Below are positions 9,499 through 17,929 of a stretch of 46,600 nucleotides of DNA, piece by piece. The DNA lies in NCBI GenBank assembly GCA_902551855.1, contig CACDER010000004.1:1-46600 (forward strand), written 5' to 3'. Origin of the DNA: an uncultured Cryomorphaceae bacterium. GTDB lineage: Bacteria > Bacteroidota > Bacteroidia > Flavobacteriales > UBA7430. Below the pieces are notes generated by a model. It was given only the letters and a program-made list of their open reading frames with translations, was not told the origin of the DNA and made no database searches. Position 1 is the stretch's first letter, and the number at the start of each line of letters is the position of its first letter. Both the position numbers and the translations under genes were made by a program.

Positions 9499-10371
9499 TC
9501 ATCTTTTTTTGTTAACTAAATATACTCCTAAAAGAATAATTACTAATCCCAAAATATGATGCAATGATATTTGCTCATTATCGATTAATCCCCAAATCAA
9601 AGCTACTATTGGAATAAAGTAAGTACACGAAGTTGCAAAAACTGGTCCAGAATTAATGACTAATTTATTAAAAGCTAAAATTGATAAAGCTGAGCCAAAT
9701 ATTGCTAAAATAGACACAAATAAGAAACTATTAATAGCATTTATATCATTTTTCATGATATAAATGAAGTCTGTATTAAATAGATATACCCCAGAAATTG
9801 GACCAATAGTAAAAAAAGAAATAGTAGCTATTTGTAAAATATTCAAATCACTTAAATGTTCTTTTATAATATTTGTACTTAGACCATAAAGCATTGTTCC
9901 AAGTATTGCAAATGATATGTATTTTAAATTATTTAAATCTAGTTGAAATTTATTTGGAGAAATTAGTATTATAACCCCAATAAGACCTAATACAATTCCA
10001 ATATAATTAATAGGTTTTACTATAACTTTAAAAAATAAAACACCAATAAGTACAGTAAATAAGGGGGTTAATACATTAAGAATACCAACAACTCCAGAAT
10101 CGATATACATTTCAGATTTACTAAATAAAAATGAGGGGATTCCATTTCCTAAAAGACCATTTAGAAATAGAGGTAAAATTTTATTTCTAGGTATCTTAAA
10201 AAAATATTTAAATCCTAATATTGATAAAAATGATGATGCAATAAATATTCTTAAAGTTGCAACTTGATCAAATGAAAAAGATTCAAGACCTTTTTTGATA
10301 AGTATGAAAGAACTTCCCCAAATAAGAGAGATAATTATTAAAAGAACCCAATTTTGTTTAATAATGTTCAA
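9499..10371 (-). CDS. EamA/DMT-family transporter (probable TTG start at 10371; track start 10452)
   Basis: WVLLIIISLIWGSSFILIKKGLESFSFDQVATLRIFIA, two EamA-like halves, C-terminal ILGLVIILLGVYLVNKKR. Confidence 0.85.
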   Translation of the reverse strand: MNIIKQNWVLLIIISLIWGSSFILIKKGLESFSFDQVATLRIFIASSFLSILGFKYFFKIPRNKILPLFLNGLLGNGIPSFLFSKSEMYIDSGVVGILNVLTPLFTVLIGVLFFKVIVKPINYIGIVLGLIGVIILISPNKFQLDLNNLKYISFAILGTMLYGLSTNIIKEHLSDLNILQIATISFFTIGPISGVYLFNTDFIYIMKNDINAINSFLFVSILAIFGSALSILAFNKLVINSGPVFATSCTYFIPIVALIWGLIDNEQISLHHILGLVIILLGVYLVNKKR

Positions 10372-10381
10372 CTTTTTCCTA

Positions 10382-10389
10382 CAAAGGTA
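10382..10389 (-). promoter_or_regulatory. -7 box TACCTTTG for the DMT transporter
   Basis: TAnnTTTG match just upstream of the TTG start. Confidence 0.5.
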
Positions 10390-10421
10390 TTTTTTTTCAA
10401 TATTAATTAGATAATTATTGT

Positions 10422-10429
10422 TATTTTTG
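10422..10429 (+). promoter_or_regulatory. -7 box TATTTTTG for the HMA-domain gene
   Basis: TAnnTTTG match 22 bp upstream of ATG 10451. Confidence 0.5.
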
Positions 10430-10450
10430 TTGAAAACAAAAAAAAATACC

Positions 10451-10900
10451 ATGAATTCAATTTTTAGATTTATACTTTTATTAACATTTTTATTTTTTAA
10501 TTCAAAAAATATTTCTGCACAAACAGAAAATAGTAATTTAGATAGTTATCAAAATCAAAATAATTTAAGTGTTTTTGAAATGGCTGTTTCTGGAATGTAT
10601 TGCCCAATGGGATGCGCTAGGGCACTTGAAGTTGAACTTAATAAAATAGACGGTGTCAATTCAGCTAAAGTAGATTTTGATAATTCAAGTGCTGAATTAT
10701 CTTTTGATCCTCTTGTAATCTCTGAAGCTTCAATTCTATCATTTGTAAATAATTACCGTGAAGGTTCATTTTCTGCAAAAAAAATTTTGAAAAAAAATTG
10801 TAACCCAAGTGATTGTGACAAACCTGATTGTTGTAAAAAAGTTGAAAAGAAACAAGTTAAAGCGGGTTGTCAAAAATCTTGTTGTTCTGGAAAAAAATAA
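10451..10900 (+). CDS. Secreted heavy-metal-associated (HMA) domain protein with Cys-rich C-terminus
   Basis: MNSIFRFILLLTFLFFNSKNISAQ signal; VSGMYCPMGCARALEVELNKIDGVNSAKVDFDNSSAEL HMA fold; tail NCNPSDCDKPDCCKK...CQKSCCSGKK. Confidence 0.85.
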   Translation: MNSIFRFILLLTFLFFNSKNISAQTENSNLDSYQNQNNLSVFEMAVSGMYCPMGCARALEVELNKIDGVNSAKVDFDNSSAELSFDPLVISEASILSFVNNYREGSFSAKKILKKNCNPSDCDKPDCCKKVEKKQVKAGCQKSCCSGKK

Positions 10901-10956
10901 ATATTTCAACTTTATACAATTTATTAGTTTGTTTAGGTTTATTACCCTGATGCATT

Positions 10957-11979
10957 ATGTTTTTTAAAAACTTATTAATCGCATGTCTGATATCAGTTTT
11001 TCTTATTATAGTAGCTGGTTCAATTGTTCGAATTACTGGATCTGGTATGGGGTGTCCAGACTGGCCTAAATGTTTTGGGTTTTACATTCCCCCATTTGAT
11101 GAAAATAAGATAATTTGGTCTCCAAAAAATAGTTATTTCAAAGGTCAAATTGTAATCCATAATGAAAAATTATATGTAAGTAAAAATAATTTTTATTCCA
11201 ATAATGATTTTAATTATTCCAATTGGGAATTTTTTAAAAAACATAATTATGCTAGGTATAATCCTTATCACACCTGGTTCGAATATATAAATAGATTAAT
11301 TGGAGCTATTTCAGGTTTTTTATGTTTAATATGTTTTGTTTTTTCTCTCAAGTACTGGAGAATTAATAAGAAAATAACAATGTTATCCTTCCTAACTCTT
11401 ATTTCAATGATTTTTCAGGCTTTCATTGGAGCTACTGTTGTATATTCAGTTCTGAAACCATTTAAAATTACAATTCATATGTTAATTGCACTTTTCATAA
11501 CATCGCTAATTACATTGAATATTAGTTTTTTTAAAACCTTAAAGATTGATAATAAAAAAACAATCAAAAAATTTAAATTAATTGTAATTTTATCTTTGAT
11601 AATATCTACAATTCAAATTATTTTTGGTACTCAAGTCAGACAACTTATTGATGAATTATCTAAAAGTGTGTTTCAAAATAATAGGGAATTATGGTTAAAT
11701 ATGGTTGGATTGAGATTTGAGGTACATAGATCTTTTGCAATATTAGTTTTAATAGTTAATCTTATTTTGGTGTATCTAAATTATAAAATGAAATTAAATT
11801 TATTTAAGGTTAATATTTTATTTGTATTCATTTTAATTGAAATTTTTACCGGTGTAGTTATGTCTTATTTTGGAATGCCTAAACTATTCCAGCCATTACA
11901 TTTAATATTTGCTTCAATATTATTTACAATCCAAAGTTCAATTTTATTTGACTTTATCAATGTCAGTGAATCTTATTGA
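10957..11979 (+). CDS. Heme A synthase (COX15/CtaA family)
   Basis: RITGSGMGCPDWPKCFG, WFEYINRLIGAISGF, ATVVYSVLKPFKITIHMLIAL, EVHRSFAILVLI. Confidence 0.92.
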   Translation: MFFKNLLIACLISVFLIIVAGSIVRITGSGMGCPDWPKCFGFYIPPFDENKIIWSPKNSYFKGQIVIHNEKLYVSKNNFYSNNDFNYSNWEFFKKHNYARYNPYHTWFEYINRLIGAISGFLCLICFVFSLKYWRINKKITMLSFLTLISMIFQAFIGATVVYSVLKPFKITIHMLIALFITSLITLNISFFKTLKIDNKKTIKKFKLIVILSLIISTIQIIFGTQVRQLIDELSKSVFQNNRELWLNMVGLRFEVHRSFAILVLIVNLILVYLNYKMKLNLFKVNILFVFILIEIFTGVVMSYFGMPKLFQPLHLIFASILFTIQSSILFDFINVSESY

Positions 11980-12507
11980 CTCAATAAGTTTAATTATATC
12001 CTCTTTCAAAAAATTTTTTACAGGGATAATTGAATCATAATTCGGTTTGTTATTAAAATATAATGAACCTCTCACAAAATGATTTTTGGAATCAGTTGAA
12101 TAAAATTGAATGTTAGAAGCTGTATTCCCTATAATTTCGTACAACACTGATTTTGTTTCAAGGTTTTCATATAGTTTTTCATTTATTGCATTAGATTTTA
12201 TGGAATGGTCAAATACAAGCTTATAATTATCCTCTAAAATCTTATTTAAATCGGAATTTATTTTTTTATAAGTTATGTAGATAGTTGCATCAAAAATTTC
12301 GTAATAAATATTAATCCAACAATTTTTATCAGAGGTTTTTACTTTAGCATTAGATTCAATTAAGAACTCATAATTACAATCATTTGTATAAATTTTATAA
12401 TTTTTTTTTGGAAAATCAATTCTAAAATAACCTTTTGGTTTAGGAGAAAAGTTTTCACTACAAGATGAAATAATAAACAATATAAATAAAAACTTATTTG
12501 TTTCCAT
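11944..12507 (-). CDS. gldD: Gliding motility lipoprotein GldD
   Basis: ISSCSENFSPKPKGYFRIDFPKKNY; adjacent to GldE-like gene. Confidence 0.85.
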   Translation of the reverse strand: METNKFLFILFIISSCSENFSPKPKGYFRIDFPKKNYKIYTNDCNYEFLIESNAKVKTSDKNCWINIYYEIFDATIYITYKKINSDLNKILEDNYKLVFDHSIKSNAINEKLYENLETKSVLYEIIGNTASNIQFYSTDSKNHFVRGSLYFNNKPNYDSIIPVKNFLKEDIIKLIESIRFTDIDKVK

Positions 12508-13774
12508 TTTTATTTAAAATTGTGACTTTGATTCTTGTTATTCGTCTCTCATTAAAATTTTCAATTTTAAATTTGAAGTTACTAAATTTAAATTCTTCAT
12601 TTTTTTTGGGTATTTCTCCTGTAATTTCAATTATAAATCCTGCTAAACTATCAGATTCTCCCTTGTGTTTTTCAAATTCTTCACCGTTTATATCAAGAAT
12701 TCTGTAAAAATCGTTTAAAGCTGTTTTCCCCTCAAAAACATAGTTAAAATCATCCAATTTTGAGTACTCTAAATTATCATCATCAAATTCATCACTAATT
12801 TCTCCAACTATTTCCTCAATAATGTCTTCTAAAGTAACTATACCAGAGGTACCACCATATTCGTCTACTACAATTGCAAGGTGAATTTTTTTTTCTTGAA
12901 ATTCTTTTAATAAATCATCAATTTTTTTGTTCTCAGGTACAAAAAATCCTTTTCTTATTAATTTAGACCAATTAAAATTTTCTTTTTCTTCAAGAAAAGG
13001 TAGTAAATCTTTAATATACAGAATACCTTTGATTTTATCTAAAGATTCAATGTAAACAGGAATTCTTGAATATCCACTTTTTTTAATAATTTTTAATACG
13101 TCAAAGAAAGTTTCATTAATTTCAATAGAGGTAACATCTATCCTAGATCTCATAATTTGTTTTACATCAGTATTTCCAAATTTCATTATTCCTTTGAATA
13201 TTTTTTTTTCTTCATGATTATCATTTTTTTTACTAGTAATTTCTAGTGCCATTGATAAGTCATCAAATGAAAGTTCAGATTGTAAATTATTGTTTTTACT
13301 TTCGATAATTTTAGTAGATTTTACTAAGATTTTATTTACAGGACTAAATATTTTTTCGAGAATAATAAGTGGTTTAATCATAAATAATGCAAATTTAACA
13401 GAATTATTATTTGCATAGATTTTTGGGAGCACTTCTCCAAAAAGTAATAACAAAAATGTTATCATTACAACTTGAATAATAAAGTTTAATATTTCATATT
13501 CAAAATTTTGAAAGAATCTAGAAGAAATAAATGTGGCAATAATTATAATTCCAACATTTATAAAGTTATTAGTTACTAAAATTGTGGCTAAAAGATATTT
13601 AGGTCTTTTTAAAAATTTTTCAATGCTGATAAATTTATTAGGGTAGGTTTTTTTAATTTCCTTTAAATTGTCAATAGTTAAGGAAAAAAAAGCGACTTCT
13701 GATCCAGATATTAGTGCAGAAAAAACTATTAATACAAGTATTGTAAAAATTGATATAATAATTAATTTTTTTAG
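12494..13774 (-). CDS. gldE: GldE-like CBS/CorC transporter-associated protein (DUF21 domain N-terminal to the track ORF); 5' end unresolved
   Basis: Track ORF begins at an internal Met (13465). Manual translation upstream stays open to TAA 13775-13777: LKKLIIISIFTILVLIVFSALISGSEVAFFSLT...VTNNFINVGIIIIATFISSRFFQNFEYEILNFIIQVVMITFLLLLFGEVLPKIYA, then CBS and CorC C-domain (VVDEYGGTSGIVTLEDIIEEIVGEISDEFD). Confidence 0.85.
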   Translation of the reverse strand, partial: LKKLIIISIFTILVLIVFSALISGSEVAFFSLTIDNLKEIKKTYPNKFISIEKFLKRPKYLLATILVTNNFINVGIIIIATFISSRFFQNFEYEILNFIIQVVMITFLLLLFGEVLPKIYANNNSVKFALFMIKPLIILEKIFSPVNKILVKSTKIIESKNNNLQSELSFDDLSMALEITSKKNDNHEEKKIFKGIMKFGNTDVKQIMRSRIDVTSIEINETFFDVLKIIKKSGYSRIPVYIESLDKIKGILYIKDLLPFLEEKENFNWSKLIRKGFFVPENKKIDDLLKEFQEKKIHLAIVVDEYGGTSGIVTLEDIIEEIVGEISDEFDDDNLEYSKLDDFNYVFEGKTALNDFYRILDINGEEFEKHKGESDSLAGFIIEITGEIPKKNEEFKFSNFKFKIENFNERRITRIKVTILNKNGNK

Positions 13775-13836
13775 TTAAACATCATCAAATATCGAATCAA
13801 ACTTAATAAAATTATAAATTACATTCAAATTCAAAA

Positions 13837-14889
13837 TTAAATATTACTAATGAAGTTTTCAATTGGTTTTGGGACAGGAAGAGACATAAGTTTATTTTTG
13901 GATACAATTTCAAATTTTTTTGATTTAAATACAATATTCCCAGTTAATGTTACAAATGATATATTTAAATTTTGATGAGTAAGTTTATAGTTAATACTAA
14001 CTTTTTGGTTAATCACAATATCTTTATTTTTGAGCATATTTTTCAGTTTAATTAATATATTTTTATCAGTATTTTCTTTAGAATTTTTGAATTCGATATG
14101 TGGGAAATCGTATAAATTTCCCCAAATATCATTAGATAACCTCTTTTTCACATAATACTTTCCATAATGTTTCATAATTAAATATACCAAATATCTGGTT
14201 TTGTTTTTTTTTAACTTTAACTTATTAGGTAAGTTAAATTTTTCTTCTTTTTTGGATTCACAACTTATATTAAGAGGACAAAGGTCACACAAGGGATTTT
14301 TAGGTTTACAAATAGTTGAACCTAAGTCCATCATCCCTTGGTTATAATTACCAGGTTCACTTTCAGATACTAATTTATTAGAAAGTTTGGTGAATTTTTT
14401 TATTCCAAAATTTGAATTTATGGGATCATTAATCTTAAAATATCTAGACAAAATTCTGAGAACATTTCCATCTAAAACTGCTCTTTTTTCTTTAAAACAT
14501 ATTGAACTTACAGCAGCAGCTGTATATGGACCAACTCCTTTGAGTTTTATTAGATCATTATATTTTTTGGGAAAAATATTTTTTTTTTCATTGAAAATGA
14601 ATTTGGCTGTTTTATGCATATTAATTGCCCTTGAATAATAACCCAAACCTTGCCAAATTTTTAAAATATTATCTTCTTTTTCAGTCGCTAAATTTTCAAT
14701 CTTTGGATATTTTTCAATAAAATTTAAATAGTATGAAGTTCCCTGGCTTATTCTAGTTTGTTGGAGTATTATTTCAGAAACCCAAATTTTATATGGATCT
14801 TTAGTTTTTCTCCATGGAAGTTTTCTTTTATTTTTATTATACCAATTAATAATAATTTCAGAAAACTTAATTTTTTTTTTTTTTAACAT
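13837..14889 (-). CDS. mutY: A/G-specific adenine glycosylase
   Basis: WYNKNKRKLPWRKTKDPYKIWVSEIILQQTRI, LKGVGPYTAAAVSSICF, DLGSTICKPKNPLCDLCPLNISC (FeS cluster). Confidence 0.96.
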   Translation of the reverse strand: MLKKKKIKFSEIIINWYNKNKRKLPWRKTKDPYKIWVSEIILQQTRISQGTSYYLNFIEKYPKIENLATEKEDNILKIWQGLGYYSRAINMHKTAKFIFNEKKNIFPKKYNDLIKLKGVGPYTAAAVSSICFKEKRAVLDGNVLRILSRYFKINDPINSNFGIKKFTKLSNKLVSESEPGNYNQGMMDLGSTICKPKNPLCDLCPLNISCESKKEEKFNLPNKLKLKKNKTRYLVYLIMKHYGKYYVKKRLSNDIWGNLYDFPHIEFKNSKENTDKNILIKLKNMLKNKDIVINQKVSINYKLTHQNLNISFVTLTGNIVFKSKKFEIVSKNKLMSLPVPKPIENFISNI

Positions 14890-14897
14890 ATTTGTTT

Positions 14898-14905
14898 CAA
14901 ATATA
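14898..14905 (-). promoter_or_regulatory. -7 box TATATTTG for mutY
   Basis: TAnnTTTG on the minus strand, 8 bp before the mutY ATG. Confidence 0.45.
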
Positions 14906-14932
14906 TATTTTTTTATATTGATTATAAAAGAT

Positions 14933-14940
14933 TATATTTG
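14933..14940 (+). promoter_or_regulatory. -7 box TATATTTG for the HU gene
   Basis: TAnnTTTG, 38 bp before ATG 14979. Confidence 0.5.
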
Positions 14941-14978
14941 CCAGCCATATAGAAATTAAATTTTTTTACACTAATGTT

Positions 14979-15260
14979 ATGACAAAAGCCGAAATTATAT
15001 CAAGGATTTCTTTTAAGACAGGTTTGGAAAAAATTGATATCAAGCTTGCTATAGACTCGATGATGGGTGAAATTAAATCTTCATTGAAATCAGGAGAAAA
15101 TGTTTATTTTAGAGGATTTGGTTCATTTAATATTAAACATAGAGCTGAAAAAACAGGGAGAAATATATCCAAAAATACAACAATAATTATACCTGCTCAT
15201 AAAGTTCCTGCATTTAAGCCATCGAAAGAGTTCATTAATTTAATTAAAGAAAATAATTGA
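14979..15260 (+). CDS. HU/IHF family DNA-binding protein
   Basis: MTKAEIISRISFKTGLEKIDIKLAIDSMMGEIKSSLKSGENVYFRGFGSFNIKHRAEKTGRN...IPAHKVPAFKPSKEF. Confidence 0.95.
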   Translation: MTKAEIISRISFKTGLEKIDIKLAIDSMMGEIKSSLKSGENVYFRGFGSFNIKHRAEKTGRNISKNTTIIIPAHKVPAFKPSKEFINLIKENN

Positions 15261-15264
15261 TAAA

Positions 15265-15738
15265 ATGAAAATTAAAAATTATCTTCCATCAATTGCATTC
15301 ATAATAAGTGTTTTTTTTGTATTGATTTTATATTTAAAAGGCTCAAAAAATATTGTCAGCAAAAGCTTGGTTGATACCAATGAAGCTAAGATAGATTTTT
15401 TATTAAATCAAATATATGATAATTCTAACTTACAAGATAAAATGACAAATATTTTAAAATTAAGAGATTTATCTGAGAAATTTCCAGATAATGTTAAGAT
15501 TCAATGGAATATGGGGCTACTATCCATGGAGTCAAATCAAAATAAAAAAGCTATTAACAGGTTTAATAAGGTTATTTCATTAGATCCAAATTACTATGAT
15601 GCCTACTTTAATTTGTCAAATTGTTATTTAGCTTCAGGAGATACAGTGTCATCTATAATGACATTGGAAAGATTAATTAATTTGTCTTCAGACAGTACGA
15701 AAATGAGGGCAGAAAAATTATTAAATAAAATAAATTAG
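15265..15738 (+). CDS. Membrane-anchored TPR protein
   Basis: N-terminal TM; IQWNMGLLSMESNQNKKAINRFNKVISLDPNYYDAYFNLSNCYLASGD. Confidence 0.8.
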   Translation: MKIKNYLPSIAFIISVFFVLILYLKGSKNIVSKSLVDTNEAKIDFLLNQIYDNSNLQDKMTNILKLRDLSEKFPDNVKIQWNMGLLSMESNQNKKAINRFNKVISLDPNYYDAYFNLSNCYLASGDTVSSIMTLERLINLSSDSTKMRAEKLLNKIN

Positions 15739-15759
15739 TTTAATTAAAAGTAATCGTTT

Positions 15760-15852
15760 ATGCCAAGTGGAAAAAAAAGAAAAAGACATAAAATGTCGAC
15801 TCACAAGAGAAAAAAAAGATTAAGAAAAAATAGACATAAGAAGAAAAAATAG
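15760..15852 (+). CDS. 30-aa basic AURKAIP1/COX24-like small protein (not in ORF track)
   Basis: ATG...TAG translates to MPSGKKRKRHKMSTHKRKKRLRKNRHKKKK; sits between the TPR gene and rng. Confidence 0.8.
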   Translation: MPSGKKRKRHKMSTHKRKKRLRKNRHKKKK

Positions 15853-15907
15853 TTTTCTTCTAAATTTATATTAATTATTTAAAAAACTATTAAATAAAAT
15901 TTTATTT

Positions 15908-17428
15908 GTGAATGAGTTAATTATAAAGTCTTCAAGTCAAGAAGTATCAATTGCTTTACTTAAAGACGGGAAGCTAGTAGAACTCCATAGAGAAAAGAGT
16001 AATAATAGTTTTGCAGTAGGTGATATTTACTTAGGGAGAGTTAAAAAAATAATTACTGGTTTAAATGCTGTTTTTGTTGATATTGGTTCTGAAAAAGACG
16101 CTTTCCTTCATTATCATGATTTAGGCCCTAAATTATTGTCTTTCCAAAATTATACTAGTAAAAGTATTTTGGGAAAGCAAAAAAACTGGCTTTTATCAGA
16201 TTTTAAGTTTGATAAAGAAATTTTAAAAGAGGGAGCCATTAGTTCAGCTGTTTCAACTAATCAAAATATTTTAGTTCAAATTACTAAAGAGGCAATTTCA
16301 TCTAAAGGCCCTAGAATAAGTTCTGAAATATCAATTGCAGGGAGATATCTAGTTTTGGTTCCGTTTTCTGATAAAGTATCTGTATCTCAAAAGATTACTG
16401 ACCTTAATGAAAGAGATAGACTAAAAAGATTGATTCAAAGTATTAAACCCAAGGGATTTGGAGTAATTATTAGAACAGTTGCAATGAAGAAAAAAGTTGC
16501 AGATTTAGATTCAGATTTAAATAATATGATATCTAAGTGGAAACTAATAAACAAAAATTTAAGAAACTCCAAAAGTCCAAAAAAAATACTAGGTGAATTA
16601 GGAAAAGTTTCAGTAATATTGAGAGATATTTTAAACGATTCATTCAATAAAATAACGGTTGATAATAAAGAAATTTTTCACCAAATATTATCTTATTTGC
16701 GAACTATTGCTCCTGATAAGGAGAAAATACTAAAGTTATTTAAATCTGATTTACCTATTTTTGAAAAGTTCAATGTTGAAAAACAAATTAAGTCTTCATT
16801 TGGAAAAACTGTATCAATTAAAAAAGGTGCTTACCTTGTAATTGAGCATACCGAGGCATTACATGTAATTGATGTAAATTCTGGAAATAGAAACAATAAG
16901 TCAGATAGTCAAGAAGACAATGCCCTTGAAGTAAATCTTGAAGCGGCAAAGGAAATTGCAAGACAATTAAGATTAAGGGATATGGGGGGTATAATTGTTG
17001 TTGATTTTATTGATTTAAATGATAGTAAAAATAGAATTAAACTATTTGATTCATTGAAACTTTATATGAGTGAAGACAGAGCTAAACATAAAATTCTTCC
17101 ACCCAGCAAATTTGGTTTAATTGAGATAACTCGTCAGAGGCAAAAACCTGAGTTAAAAATTAATACTAATGAAAAATGTCCTACTTGTAAAGATAAAGGC
17201 GAGGTTAATCCGTTAATATTATTGATAGATAAAATATTATCTAGTCTTGATGAAAAACTGTTAACCAATAATAAAAATTCTTTGACAATATACTCTCATC
17301 CATTTGTTTCTTCCCATTTAAAAGAAAAACTATATTATAAAAAATTTTTATGGTTTTTTAAATATTTTAAAATTCTTAAATTTAAGCCACTCCATGGTAA
17401 CAATTTTTTTGAATATTCTATAAAATAA
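15908..17428 (+). CDS. rng: Ribonuclease E/G family (RNase G), GTG start
   Basis: VGDIYLGRVKKIITGLNAVFVDIGSEKDAFLHYHDLG, HVIDVNSGNR, RDMGGIIVVDFIDL, GLIEITRQR, CPTC. Confidence 0.94.
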   Translation: MNELIIKSSSQEVSIALLKDGKLVELHREKSNNSFAVGDIYLGRVKKIITGLNAVFVDIGSEKDAFLHYHDLGPKLLSFQNYTSKSILGKQKNWLLSDFKFDKEILKEGAISSAVSTNQNILVQITKEAISSKGPRISSEISIAGRYLVLVPFSDKVSVSQKITDLNERDRLKRLIQSIKPKGFGVIIRTVAMKKKVADLDSDLNNMISKWKLINKNLRNSKSPKKILGELGKVSVILRDILNDSFNKITVDNKEIFHQILSYLRTIAPDKEKILKLFKSDLPIFEKFNVEKQIKSSFGKTVSIKKGAYLVIEHTEALHVIDVNSGNRNNKSDSQEDNALEVNLEAAKEIARQLRLRDMGGIIVVDFIDLNDSKNRIKLFDSLKLYMSEDRAKHKILPPSKFGLIEITRQRQKPELKINTNEKCPTCKDKGEVNPLILLIDKILSSLDEKLLTNNKNSLTIYSHPFVSSHLKEKLYYKKFLWFFKYFKILKFKPLHGNNFFEYSIK

Positions 17429-17461
17429 ATCTGTTTTTAAAGAAATTATATTTAATTATTT

Positions 17462-17909
17462 ATGAAAAATATAAAGGAAAAAATTTTAAAATTTTGTTTA
17501 TACAGAGAAAGATGCGAGTTTGAAGTCGAAAAAAAATTAAAAGTTTTTCAAATCAATGAAAAAGAAATTAATAAAATCGTGAATGAGCTTAAATTAGAAA
17601 ATTTTATAAATAATAAAAGATTTACAAAAAGTTATATCAGAGGCAAGTATGAATATAAAAAACTGGGGGTTTAAAAAAATAAAGTTCCATTTAAACAAGT
17701 TTAAAATTCCTGATAAATTAATCACTGAACAATTAAATAAAATAGATTTAAATTCATATGATGAAAAAATTAAAAAAATTATTAGATACAAAATCCAATC
17801 TTATGGAGAATCAAAATTTTTGAAAAAAAAAATATTCACTTTTATGATATCTAAAGGCTATGAATACAGTAGAATTGAAAAAAATTATAATGAGCTAAAA
17901 TATAATTAA
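17462..17909 (+). pseudogene. recX: RecX family regulator split by a 1-nt frameshift at A6 (17657-17662)
   Basis: ORFs 17462-17674 and 17649-17909 join as ...FINNKRFTKSYIRGKYEYKK|NWGFKKIKFHLNKFKIPDKLI..., matching RecX architecture. Confidence 0.75.
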
Positions 17910-17929
17910 TAATTAGTAAAAAGTTAAAG

